From NCBI RefSeq assembly GCF_000246895.1, contig NZ_BAEV01000001.1, positions 1 to 64,000 on the forward strand: a stretch of DNA of 64,000 bases, given 5' to 3'. Below are positions 10,514-18,866 of the stretch, piece by piece. Positions within the stretch are counted from its first letter, which is position 1. Every line of letters begins with the position of its first letter. This DNA is from Clostridium arbusti SL206 (lineage in GTDB: Bacteria; Bacillota; Clostridia; Clostridiales; Clostridiaceae). The notes beneath the pieces are model-generated. The model was given only the letters and a program-made list of their open reading frames with translations, was not told the DNA's origin and made no database searches. The translations under genes and the position numbers were made by a program.

Positions 10514-10678
10514 CTATTCTTCAACTTCTTCAAATTGATCTTTACCAACTCCACACAAAGGACATACCCAATCTTCAGGAATATCTTGAAACGCTGTTCC
10601 AGGATTTACTCCATTATCTGGATCTCCATCTTCTGGATTGTAAATATAACCACACACTGTACAAGTATACTTCTTCAT
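10514..10678 (-). CDS. Rubredoxin
   Basis: One-iron electron carrier of 54 residues. The four iron ligands are Cys6 and Cys9 (YTCTVCGY) and Cys39 and Cys42 ([10 protein letters not shown]), with the usual acidic C terminus. From memory, it differs from the C. pasteurianum rubredoxin at only about three positions. AGGGA before the ATG gives a ribosome site. It lies downstream of a reductase, glutaredoxin-like and peroxiredoxin cluster on the same strand, matching the C. pasteurianum arrangement in which rubredoxin follows such genes. Here a terminator and ~190 bp separate it, so it probably has its own promoter. It could supply electrons to peroxide or oxygen reduction. Confidence 0.95.
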   Translation of the reverse strand: MKKYTCTVCGYIYNPEDGDPDNGVNPGTAFQDIPEDWVCPLCGVGKDQFEEVEE

Positions 10679-10795
10679 AAAAATCCCTCCAAATATCTTA
10701 GTAAAATTTTTAATGTACCTTATTTTATATTACAATAACTAAATATATATTTCTACCTTCTTTCAGTTAAAAATATACTTATTTAAAAAATATTT

Positions 10796-10830
10796 AAATT
10801 TAGTGAAAATAACTTATTTTCGCTAAATTT
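10796..10830 (-). terminator. Terminator of the peroxiredoxin operon
   Basis: A 17-bp stem, AAATTTAGTGAAAATAA with TTATTTTCGCTAAATTT (one G-T pair), has a one-base gap as written, so the real loop opens some of the inner A-T pairs. It lies 40 bases downstream of the peroxiredoxin stop on the minus strand. Confidence 0.65.
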
Positions 10831-10870
10831 AACTCATATTCAGTAAGTAATCTGTATAGGTATTAATAAA

Positions 10871-11407
10871 TTATAGGTTAGCATCTCCTTCATGCCAGTC
10901 TAATGCACACATGCCCCCACTTTGAAGTGCTTTTAATACACGAAGTGTCTCATCAACACTTCTTCCCACATTAAGATCATGGACAACAGAATATTTAACT
11001 GTACCTTCAGGATCAATTATAAATAATCCTCTTAAAGAAATACCTTCTTCTTTTATTTGTACTCCATATTTTTCACTTACCTCAGTAGTCTTATCAGAGG
11101 CTATAGGAAAATCTATCTTACCAAGTCCACCTTCATTAGCTTTTTGATTAATCCAAGCTTCATGTGAATACTGACTATCACAACTTACTGCTAGTAACTC
11201 TGCTTTTAGATCTCTAAATTCTTCAGCTCTCCTACTAAAACCTGTTATTTCTGTTGGACAAACAAATGTGAAATCTAATGGGTAAAAAAACATCACTAAC
11301 CATTTTCCCTTATAATCTCCTAATTTAATTTCAGTAAACCCACTTGCGTCACCTTTAACGGCATTCATTGTAAACTCTGGTGCTGATTTTCCTACTAGTC
11401 TCTCCAT
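10871..11407 (-). CDS. 2-Cys peroxiredoxin (AhpC/Prx family)
   Basis: Thiol peroxidase that reduces hydroperoxides. The 178-residue thioredoxin-fold protein has the peroxidatic Cys50 in DFTFVCPTEI and the resolving Cys167 in GGMCALDW, so it is a typical 2-Cys enzyme with the C-terminal tail intact. AAGGAGG lies before the ATG. The glutaredoxin-like gene ends 46 bp upstream and the flavoprotein reductase follows that, so the three are an operon in the order reductase, redoxin, peroxidase. The most likely electron path is NAD(P)H to flavoprotein to CxxC redoxin to this protein, as shown for the C. pasteurianum Cp34/Cp9/Cp20 proteins (established knowledge of relatives). Confidence 0.92.
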   Translation of the reverse strand: MERLVGKSAPEFTMNAVKGDASGFTEIKLGDYKGKWLVMFFYPLDFTFVCPTEITGFSRRAEEFRDLKAELLAVSCDSQYSHEAWINQKANEGGLGKIDFPIASDKTTEVSEKYGVQIKEEGISLRGLFIIDPEGTVKYSVVHDLNVGRSVDETLRVLKALQSGGMCALDWHEGDANL

Positions 11408-11452
11408 AAAACTCTCCTCCTTTTGTTTATTCTATAGATATATAAATTAAAC

Positions 11453-11692
11453 CTATACTGTAGTTTTATTTAATATTAGTTTATCTATTTTACCTTTATC
11501 AAATCCAATTATAATCTCTCCATCTATATTAATAACTGGTACTCCAGATTGGTTAGATAAACTACGCATTTCTTCCCTTTCTTTCATATCATCAGCCACA
11601 TTTACATCAATAAAATCTATTTTTTTTGATTTTAAATATTCCTTTGTTTTTTTGCACCATGGACATGTTGGTGTTGAATATATTTTAATCAT
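11453..11692 (-). CDS. Glutaredoxin-like redox protein (Cp9/NrdH type)
   Basis: A 79-residue thioredoxin-fold protein with the redox motif CPWC at residues 10-13, the TPTCPWCKKTKEYL context and the cis-proline segment SGVPVINIDGE near 48-58. It lacks a glutathione-binding pattern, and clostridia generally lack glutathione. Together with the adjacent flavoprotein (one base separates the two genes), this suggests reduction by that enzyme. It is the middle gene of the reductase-redoxin-peroxidase operon, and its likely job is to pass electrons to the peroxiredoxin. Confidence 0.9.
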   Translation of the reverse strand: MIKIYSTPTCPWCKKTKEYLKSKKIDFIDVNVADDMKEREEMRSLSNQSGVPVINIDGEIIIGFDKGKIDKLILNKTTV

Positions 11693-11693
11693 C

Positions 11694-12620
11694 TTATTTA
11701 CCTCCTATATATTTTTCAACCATTAACGCGGCAATAGTACCGTCACTAACTGCTGTAGTAAGCTGTCTTATATTTTTTGATCTTACATCACCTGCGGCAA
11801 AAATGCCTTTTATATTGGTTTCCATATTTTCATCAGTCTCTATATATCCCCATTTATTTATATCAATAAAATTCTTAAACATATCTGTTTTAGGCTCATA
11901 ACCAATATATACAAATACTCCATCTGCCTTTATATCACTCTTTTCTTTATTACTTATATCTTCAATTACTATCTTTTCGATTTTGTCTTCTCCAACAATA
12001 TTTCTTATTTCACTATTCCATATTATTTTTATATTATTATGCTTAAATAATTCATCCTGTGAATATTTTTCTGCTTGAAGATAATCAAATTGATGTACTA
12101 TCGTAATATTTTTTGCATATTTTGTTAAAAATATAGCTGCTTCAACGGCAGAATTACCACCACCTACAACTACAATATCTTTATCTTGATATAGCGCTCC
12201 ATCACAAAGTTCACAATAATGAATAACTTTTCCATGTAGCTTTTCTTCCTCAGGTATAGGTAATCTCCTGCTTTTAGCTCCTGTGGCTATTATTACTGAT
12301 TTAGTTTTATATATAACATCTTCTGTCTCTATTATTTTTTCATCATTGGTTAATTTAATATTTTGTATATTACCAAATTCATTTATATTGGTTCCAACTT
12401 TTAAAGCATGATTTTGCATCTTATCTGCTAAATCTGCTCCGGTTATAGTATCAAATCCAGGAAAATTCTCTACTGTATAAGTTTCTCTTATCTGACCTCC
12501 CACAAGCTCATTTTCTAAAACTATAGTGTTAAGTTTAGCTCTTACTGCATATATTGCTGCTGTAAGTCCAGCTGGACCTGCTCCGATTATAACTAAATCT
12601 AATTGCTTTTCTTCTTTCAT
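11694..12620 (-). CDS. trxB: Thioredoxin reductase-like flavoprotein (Cp34 type)
   Basis: FAD- and NAD(P)H-binding disulfide reductase of 308 residues. Visible: the FAD-binding GAGPAG at 13-18, the redox-active CELC at 136-139, the nucleotide-binding GGGNSA near 154 and the C-terminal FAD motif GIFAAGDVRS near 272. The CxxC is CELCDG rather than the CATCDG of classical thioredoxin reductases, which fits specificity for a non-standard partner such as the adjacent glutaredoxin-like protein. It is the first gene of the operon, with GGTGGTGAT before the ATG. A role as true thioredoxin reductase cannot be excluded. Confidence 0.92.
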   Translation of the reverse strand: MKEEKQLDLVIIGAGPAGLTAAIYAVRAKLNTIVLENELVGGQIRETYTVENFPGFDTITGADLADKMQNHALKVGTNINEFGNIQNIKLTNDEKIIETEDVIYKTKSVIIATGAKSRRLPIPEEEKLHGKVIHYCELCDGALYQDKDIVVVGGGNSAVEAAIFLTKYAKNITIVHQFDYLQAEKYSQDELFKHNNIKIIWNSEIRNIVGEDKIEKIVIEDISNKEKSDIKADGVFVYIGYEPKTDMFKNFIDINKWGYIETDENMETNIKGIFAAGDVRSKNIRQLTTAVSDGTIAALMVEKYIGGK

Positions 12621-13078
12621 GTAATAATCACCACCATATATTTATAATAAGAAGAATTTTTTCTATAATAATAATATGCCAATTTATTTAATTTATATTA
12701 ATATAAAATATATATTAATCACAAGTTTTGAATAATAATTATCGTTTAGTATTTATTACTTATTAGTATTTATTTTCTTTATATGGTTATTATAATATAA
12801 CATAAACAAATATGCAACATACCATAACATTCTTTTTTTACAAAATTATTAATGTTTTTAGTGCCAATAATTAATATTAATACATTTATCGCCTATATAT
12901 AAATTCCATATTTTAAGTTTACAACAAAATGCAAGTATTTTACAATCATATAAATATAATTAACAATATCTTAAACAAATATTATTTATTATATTAAATT
13001 TATCTTATTACTTTTTTACACATATCTTTTTAATATGAATATATTATTATCGTAAGTTAAAATTAAGAGGTGAAAAAA
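12621..13078. other. Divergent promoter region between trxB and cotJA, no gene seen
   Basis: About 460 bases of very AT-rich DNA between divergent genes. It should hold the redox operon promoter and a sporulation-specific (SigE or SigK type) promoter for cotJ. I could not assign either with confidence and saw no coding frame, hairpin or repeat worth calling. Confidence 0.5.
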
Positions 13079-13405
13079 ATGTATGAAAATTTCTTTCCTT
13101 GTATAAATCCTGAAATGATGAGATATACAGAACAAATTCCATACAATGATATATATAATAATGTAAATGATGATGATAATAAAAATATTACTACTGTAAA
13201 CAATGATGATAATAAAAATGTTACTAATAAAATTAAAAACAACGCTATAGACAACTCCTCAGGTTGTGGTTCAAATCCTTTAGGCTTAGAACTTGCTAGA
13301 GCATACATGCCCATCCAACCTTATGTTGGTATATTACCTCTACAGGAAGGCTTAAAAACAGGTAGTATATTCCCTAATATAAATCTTAAATATCCTAGGT
13401 TATAG
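13079..13405 (+). CDS. cotJA: Spore coat associated protein CotJA
   Basis: First gene of the cotJ spore-coat operon, 108 residues. The C-terminal half has the CotJA pattern: LARAYMPIQPYVGILPLQEGLKTGSIFPNI. The ATG at 13079 follows AGAGGTG at 6 bases; an earlier GTG at 13070 lies inside that ribosome site. Unusual feature: between about residues 22 and 48 there are two tandem copies of an NDDDNKNIT-like unit, making an Asn/Asp-rich linker not needed for the CotJA core. Expression is expected late in sporulation in the mother cell (family knowledge). Confidence 0.9.
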   Translation: MYENFFPCINPEMMRYTEQIPYNDIYNNVNDDDNKNITTVNNDDNKNVTNKIKNNAIDNSSGCGSNPLGLELARAYMPIQPYVGILPLQEGLKTGSIFPNINLKYPRL

Positions 13406-13421
13406 AATTGGAGGAATTAAA

Positions 13422-13694
13422 ATGGCAAAATCATTAAAAGATTTATCTCGTGAAGAGTTAATTAATAGTATTCATGAACTTAAATTTGCTGCTTTAGATC
13501 TAAATTTATATTTAGATACACATCCTGATTGCAGAACTGCACTAACTGATTATAATAATATAACTAGTGATCTAAAGGTAGTAATAAGTACCTATGAAAG
13601 TAAATATGGCCCATTAACCAACTTTGGAGGTGCCGAAAGCAAATATCCATGGGCATGGACTGAAGAACCTTGGCCTTGGGAGAGTGGGGAATAG
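13422..13694 (+). CDS. cotJB: Spore coat protein CotJB
   Basis: A 90-residue coat protein, second in cotJABC. It has the CotJB pattern of a short helical N terminus (ELINSIHELKFAALDLNLYL), the conserved LDTHPDCRTAL and a Trp/Pro-rich tail (YPWAWTEEPWPWE). GGAGG lies before the ATG, 16 bp after cotJA. It has no enzymatic motif and acts as a structural partner of the CotJC layer. Confidence 0.93.
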   Translation: MAKSLKDLSREELINSIHELKFAALDLNLYLDTHPDCRTALTDYNNITSDLKVVISTYESKYGPLTNFGGAESKYPWAWTEEPWPWESGE

Positions 13695-13718
13695 AATAGA
13701 ATTGGAGGATAATAAATT

Positions 13719-14291
13719 ATGTGGAATTATTCAAAAAATTTACAACACAAAGTAAAAATAAAAAATAAAGATATAAGAATGGCTAAATTTTTAGTAACCC
13801 AGTATGGTGGTCCTGATGGAGAATTAGGAGCAGCATTGAGATATTTAAATCAACGTTATACTATGCCAACAGGTAAAACTAAAGGTCTTCTAACAGATAT
13901 AGGTACAGAAGAGCTAGCTCATGTGGAAATGATTTGTGCTATGGTTTACCAACTTACTAAAGATGCGACACCTAAAGAAATGGAGGCTGCCGGTCTAGGT
14001 GGAAATTATGCTCAACACGGTAATGGTTTATTCCCAACAGATGCAAATGGCGTTCCTTTCACAGTAACCTATTTTGCTAATTCAGATAAAGCCGTAACAG
14101 ATCTACATGAAGATATGGCAGCTGAGCAAAAAGCTAAAGCAACTTATGAACATCTTATAGATCTAACAGATGACCATGATGTAAAAGATGTGTTGAAGTT
14201 CTTATGGGCTAGAGAAATTATACATTATCAGCGTTTTGGTGAGGCTCTAGAAAGTGTATATGATTTAGGTAAAAGTAAAAAGTATTTTTAG
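13719..14291 (+). CDS. cotJC: Spore coat protein CotJC, manganese catalase family
   Basis: A 190-residue four-helix-bundle protein of the Mn-catalase family. Likely metal ligands are visible in the helices: GPDGELGAALRYLNQR, TEELAHVEMI near 66-75, DLHEDMAAEQKAKATYEH near 126-144 and WAREIIHYQRFGEAL near 165-179. It completes cotJABC, 24 bp after cotJB with its own GGAGG. CotJC is a spore-surface catalase-like coat protein in relatives; catalase activity here is inferred from the retained Glu and His residues. Confidence 0.93.
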   Translation: MWNYSKNLQHKVKIKNKDIRMAKFLVTQYGGPDGELGAALRYLNQRYTMPTGKTKGLLTDIGTEELAHVEMICAMVYQLTKDATPKEMEAAGLGGNYAQHGNGLFPTDANGVPFTVTYFANSDKAVTDLHEDMAAEQKAKATYEHLIDLTDDHDVKDVLKFLWAREIIHYQRFGEALESVYDLGKSKKYF

Positions 14292-14469
14292 CTTTCACAT
14301 ATATAATTTATACAAAAGTTTTAAAAATTAGTATACTTAAAAAATCTTAAAAATTAATATGAAGATTTTTGAAATCAGTTTTAATAGATACTAATAAAAA
14401 TCTAATAATTATATCCTAAAATATTTAAAAATAATTCTTTAAAAACTACTGATAAAATATATTAAAGAT

Positions 14470-14496
14470 AAAAACTGCCTTATTTAGGCAGTTTTT
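14470..14496 (-). terminator. Terminator of the ABC exporter operon
   Basis: AAAAACTGCC pairs with GGCAGTTTTT around a 7-base loop, 7 bases downstream of the minus-strand exporter gene. It may also stop read-through from cotJC on the plus strand. Confidence 0.9.
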
Positions 14497-14502
14497 ATCT
14501 TT

Positions 14503-16491
14503 TTAACTAACTTCTTCAGAATTATCACTAAACTGACTATTATACAAATCTGCATAAAAACCATCTTTAGCAATTAACTCATCATGATTTCCCTGCTCAA
14601 TAATGCTTCCATTATTCATAACAAGTATCAAATCTGCATCACGTATTGTAGATAGTCTATGTGCAATGACAAAACTTGTTCTCCCCTGCATAAGGTTTCC
14701 CATTGCTTTTTGTATAAATACCTCAGTCCTTGTATCAACACTGCTTGTAGCCTCATCAAGAATAAGTATCCTTGGATTGGCAAGTATAGCCCTTGCAATA
14801 GTTAACAGTTGTTTCTGTCCCTGAGAAATATTTGATGCTTCCTCATTGAGGATTGTATCATACCCTTCTGGAAGTGTTCTTATAAAATGGTCTGCATGAG
14901 CAGCTTTTGCTGCTGTAACAATTTCCTCTTCCGTACATCCTTCTCTTCCATAGGCAATATTATCTCTTATGGTTCCATTAAATACCCAGGTATCTTGAAG
15001 TACCATTCCAAATAATCCATGCAGGGTTTCACGAGTCATCTCCCTAGTATCAACACCATCAATAGTAATTTTCCCAGCATTTATTTCATAGAAACGCATA
15101 AGCAAATTTACAAGAGTAGTCTTTCCAGCTCCTGTTGGCCCAACTATTGCAACAGTTTGTCCCGGTTTAGCTGTTACATTCATATCTTCAATAAGTGTAA
15201 CTCCCTGTTTATAACCAAATTTAACATCTTTAAATTCAACTTCACCCTTAGGCAATTCTATAACCTTAGCTTCTGGTGAATCAGGGATTTCATCTATCTC
15301 ATCCAACAATTCGAATACACGTTCAGCTGAAGCAATTGTTGATTGAACAACATTTACTATGTTAGCAGTTTGAACTATTGGCATTGTAAATTGTCTTGTA
15401 TATTGAATAAAAGCTTGAATATCTCCAATTTCAATTTTCTTTTTAGCTACATAAATGCCTCCCACAACACAGACTACCACATAACCCACATTGTTGATAA
15501 AATTCATTATAGGCATTACTACACCTGATATAAATTGTGCTTTCCAGCCTACATCATATAATCTAGTATTTATTCCATCAAACTTTTCTATAGATTCCTT
15601 TTCTCTACCGAAAGCTTTGACAATCTTATGTCCAGTATACATTTCCTCAACGTGACCATTTAATTCACCAATGTCCTTTTGCTGGCCTGCAAAGTACTGC
15701 TGTGACTTTTTTGCAAGTCCACTAGTTGCAATTGCACATAATGGCAATGTTACAACTGCTACAAGTGTCAATATAGGACTGATAGTAAGCATCATTATTA
15801 AAACACCTATAATAGTAACAACTGATGTAACAAGTTGAGTTAAACTTTGTTGAAGTGTAGTAGATATATTATCCATATCATTTGTGACACGGCTTAATAT
15901 TTCTCCATTAGTACGTGAATCATAGAATTTAATTGGTAATTTATTAAGTTTATCACTTAAATCTTCACGCATTTTGTACACGACATTTTGTCCTATACCC
16001 GCCATAATATATTGTTGTACAAATGAAAACAAAGAACTTATAATATACAATCCTATTAGCAGCAATATTACATGTCCAATATAAGTAAAGTCTACTTTAC
16101 CACCGGTTTCACTTATAACTTTAGCTATTCCTGCTTTAATTCCTGCAAGTCCCTTTAGAACATCAGGGGTAGCAGTAACTTTATTTCCTGCCAATTTTTC
16201 AAGTGCAGTTTGCTCAGTCATTAGTTTAGTTAAAGCAAGCTTTCCATAAATACCTTCAAATAACTTTGTAGTTGCTTTTCCCAAAATCTTAGGACTTATT
16301 ATATTAAAAATAGTACTTAATATAGCAAATATAAACACAATTATAAATTTAACAGAATGGGGTTTAAAATATAACAAAAGCCTTTTCAATGTTCCCTTAG
16401 CATCTTTTGCCTTCTGAACTGGTGCTCCAAATCCACCCATAGGACCGCCCTTTTGAGCTCCATCATTTTGTCTTTTATTATTTTCACTCAT
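14503..16491 (-). CDS. ABC multidrug exporter, fused membrane and ATPase domains (second half-transporter)
   Basis: Half-transporter of 662 residues: a Gly-rich cytosolic start, six transmembrane helices (about 45-390) with an unusually long loop after the first helix, then an ATPase domain with Walker A GPTGAGKTT near 450, the Q-loop and signature SQGQKQ near 555, and Walker B LILDEATSSVD near 575. The ATG overlaps the end of the preceding exporter gene by four bases, so the two are translationally coupled and likely form a heterodimer. This layout downstream of a MarR gene is common in clostridia and linked to drug or lipid export; the substrate is unknown. The signature starts SQGQ rather than SGGQ. 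Confidence 0.9.
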   Translation of the reverse strand: MSENNKRQNDGAQKGGPMGGFGAPVQKAKDAKGTLKRLLLYFKPHSVKFIIVFIFAILSTIFNIISPKILGKATTKLFEGIYGKLALTKLMTEQTALEKLAGNKVTATPDVLKGLAGIKAGIAKVISETGGKVDFTYIGHVILLLIGLYIISSLFSFVQQYIMAGIGQNVVYKMREDLSDKLNKLPIKFYDSRTNGEILSRVTNDMDNISTTLQQSLTQLVTSVVTIIGVLIMMLTISPILTLVAVVTLPLCAIATSGLAKKSQQYFAGQQKDIGELNGHVEEMYTGHKIVKAFGREKESIEKFDGINTRLYDVGWKAQFISGVVMPIMNFINNVGYVVVCVVGGIYVAKKKIEIGDIQAFIQYTRQFTMPIVQTANIVNVVQSTIASAERVFELLDEIDEIPDSPEAKVIELPKGEVEFKDVKFGYKQGVTLIEDMNVTAKPGQTVAIVGPTGAGKTTLVNLLMRFYEINAGKITIDGVDTREMTRETLHGLFGMVLQDTWVFNGTIRDNIAYGREGCTEEEIVTAAKAAHADHFIRTLPEGYDTILNEEASNISQGQKQLLTIARAILANPRILILDEATSSVDTRTEVFIQKAMGNLMQGRTSFVIAHRLSTIRDADLILVMNNGSIIEQGNHDELIAKDGFYADLYNSQFSDNSEEVS

Positions 16492-18218
16492 GCCAATTCC
16501 TCCTCTGACAACTGTGAGTAGACAATTTCATGATATACATCACAGGTATTTAAAAGTTCTTTATGATTGCCAATTCCCTCAATCTTACCTTCATCTAAAA
16601 CTATTATTCTATCTGCATCCATTACTGTACTAACTCTCTGAGCTACAATAATAACTGTAGACTCCTTAGTTTCACCTTTAAGAGCAGCCCTAAGCTTTGC
16701 ATCTGTTTTAAAATCTAAAGCTGAAAAGCTATCATCAAAAACATATATTTCTGGTCTTCTAACTAAAGCACGTGCAATGGAAAGACGCTGTTTTTGACCA
16801 CCGGAAACATTATTACCGCCTTGTGCTATAACAGAATCAAAGCCTTCCTTCATATTTGATATAAAATCAGACGCCTGGGCAACCTCTGCCGCCTTTTCAA
16901 TTTCTTCAGTGCTGGCATCACTTTTACCATATTTTATATTATCATTTATAGAACCGGTAAATAATACTGCTTTTTGTGGAACAAAGCCAATCTTAGCTCT
17001 TAACCTTTCCTGTGACATTTCACGTACATCTATACCATCTACCAGTACGCTTCCATTAATTACATCATAAAAACGCGGTATAAGATTAAGCAGCGTAGAT
17101 TTTCCAGAACCAGTTCCCCCTATAATGGCAGTTACCTCTCCCGGCTCTGCACTAAAGGATATATTGCTTATAGCTGGCTGCTCAGCTCCTGGATAACTAA
17201 ATGTTACATCTTTAAACTCCACATATCCTCTTTTATTTACTTCAGCATCTTTAGTTTCTTTTTCATCCACAATTTCTGGTTCCATCTCAAGTACTTCATT
17301 TATTCTTACAGCAGAAGCTTCTGCACGTGGAATCATAACAAACATAATCGCCATCATAAGGAATGAAAACATAATCTGCATCGCATATTGTATAAATGCC
17401 ATCATATCTCCAACCTGCATATGTCCACTATCAATCCTAAGACCTCCAAACCATACAACTGCTATTTGTGTAGCACTAAGAGTGAACATCATAATTGGCA
17501 TTAATCCTGCCATGATTCTATTAACTGTAAGTCCTGTATCTCTTATATCTATATTTGCTTCATTGAACCTTTTCTTTTCACTATTGATTCTATTAAAAGC
17601 ACGAATTACTCTGATTCCAGTCAATCCTTCACGAGTAACAAGATTTAATTTATCAAGCTTTTGCTGCATAATTCTGAAATATGGCAATCCCTTAAGTAAA
17701 AATACTACTATAACAGCCAATAAAAAAGGAATTACAATTGCAAAAAGAATTGAAAGCTTAGCATCCTTATGAACTGCCATAATAATACCGCCTATTCCCA
17801 TAAGTGGTGCACTAATCATCATACGCATTATCATTACAAGCACTTGCTGAACCTGGGTAATATCATTTGTAGTTCTTGTTATCATGGATGCTGTTCCCAC
17901 TTTATCAAATTCATGTAATGAAAACTTTTCTGCTTTCTTAAATAGTATATCTCTTAAATTTCTACCTAATCCTACAGCAATCTTTGAACCTATAAGATTG
18001 GCCACAATCACACAGACAGCATCTCCTGCTGCCACAAGAATCATAATCTTACCTATGTTCATTATGTAATTTGTATCATTTTTAACTACACCATTATTTA
18101 TAATATCTGACATTAATGTTGGTAAATATAACTCTGCTAAAGATTGAACAAAAAATAATACTATTACAACAATTAATGATATAGCAAAAGGTTTTAAATA
18201 TTTTAATAATTTCAGCAT
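16488..18218 (-). CDS. ABC multidrug exporter, fused membrane and ATPase domains (first half-transporter)
   Basis: A 576-residue half-transporter with six transmembrane helices (about 15-310), Walker A GGTGSGKSTL near 367, signature VSGGQKQR near 470 and Walker B IYVFDDSFSALD near 494. Walker B ends in Asp (DD) where the partner has DE, which suggests the catalytic site is degenerate here, as in asymmetric heterodimeric exporters. It lies 34 bp downstream of the MarR-type regulator and overlaps the next exporter gene by 4 bp. Confidence 0.9.
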   Translation of the reverse strand: MLKLLKYLKPFAISLIVVIVLFFVQSLAELYLPTLMSDIINNGVVKNDTNYIMNIGKIMILVAAGDAVCVIVANLIGSKIAVGLGRNLRDILFKKAEKFSLHEFDKVGTASMITRTTNDITQVQQVLVMIMRMMISAPLMGIGGIIMAVHKDAKLSILFAIVIPFLLAVIVVFLLKGLPYFRIMQQKLDKLNLVTREGLTGIRVIRAFNRINSEKKRFNEANIDIRDTGLTVNRIMAGLMPIMMFTLSATQIAVVWFGGLRIDSGHMQVGDMMAFIQYAMQIMFSFLMMAIMFVMIPRAEASAVRINEVLEMEPEIVDEKETKDAEVNKRGYVEFKDVTFSYPGAEQPAISNISFSAEPGEVTAIIGGTGSGKSTLLNLIPRFYDVINGSVLVDGIDVREMSQERLRAKIGFVPQKAVLFTGSINDNIKYGKSDASTEEIEKAAEVAQASDFISNMKEGFDSVIAQGGNNVSGGQKQRLSIARALVRRPEIYVFDDSFSALDFKTDAKLRAALKGETKESTVIIVAQRVSTVMDADRIIVLDEGKIEGIGNHKELLNTCDVYHEIVYSQLSEEELA

Positions 18219-18252
18219 GTATCGCCATCTCCATTCTTCTTAAATATATTAA

Positions 18253-18702
18253 TTATTTTCTTTTATTGATAAAATAATTAAATGTTTCTGATAAGAGATC
18301 AGCTAACTGATCACTTTTTTCTTCTCCTAAATATTCTACTAATCCATTAATAGACTCTTCAAATTCTTTAGATGCCTTTTTTAAAATCTCCTCCCCTTTT
18401 TCTGTAACCTTAATTCTAACAGCACGTCTATCTTGTTTATCTATGCTGCGTTCTACAAAACCTCGTGCTTCAAGACTATTAATTTGTTGAGTAATTGTAG
18501 GTGATGCTACATTCAAAATATTACTTAACTCTGATGTTTTAACTCCCTCCTCATGTGTTTCTACATATCCCTTTATAGAAAACAATACCATAGTCTCACT
18601 ATGAGTTAGGTTACAAATTGGACTTTTATGCTTGTGCACTCTTTTAAATTCAGCCAGACACTTCATAATTTTTTGTACAGTTAAATCTTTATTATCTCCC
18701 AT
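18253..18702 (-). CDS. MarR family transcriptional regulator
   Basis: A 149-residue winged-helix regulator. The DNA-binding domain is seen in TSELSNILNVASPTITQQINSLEARGFVERSIDKQDRRAVRIKVTE split across residues ~62-115, with the wing RxDRR-type residues. It is the first gene of an operon with two ABC half-transporters on the same strand, so it is expected to repress its own operon and be released by a small lipophilic ligand (family inference). No clear palindromic operator was picked out in the short upstream region. Confidence 0.9.
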   Translation of the reverse strand: MGDNKDLTVQKIMKCLAEFKRVHKHKSPICNLTHSETMVLFSIKGYVETHEEGVKTSELSNILNVASPTITQQINSLEARGFVERSIDKQDRRAVRIKVTEKGEEILKKASKEFEESINGLVEYLGEEKSDQLADLLSETFNYFINKRK

Positions 18703-18825
18703 ATTTTTACTCCTCTATATCATTTAAATAAGTTAATTAATTATTAGCCTACCTAATTATATTTATAAGTTTGATTAATGTCAATAGTATAGATATTGAT
18801 TTTGCCTAAATAGAATTGGATATTT

Positions 18826-18862
18826 TGACTTATAAGAAACTTTTTAAATCAAAATATCCATT
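18826..18862. terminator. Inverted repeat between the helicase and marR
   Basis: GGATATTTTGA and TCAAAATATCC form an 11-bp stem with a ~15-base loop, just downstream of the helicase stop. There is no good T run on the minus strand, so its terminator role is uncertain. Confidence 0.45.
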
Positions 18863-18866
18863 TTGA

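Noticed and set aside
10493..10738. Plus-strand reading frame of 81 codons
   Set aside because: It is antisense to the rubredoxin gene, whose four-cysteine sequence is unmistakable, and it has no ribosome binding site.
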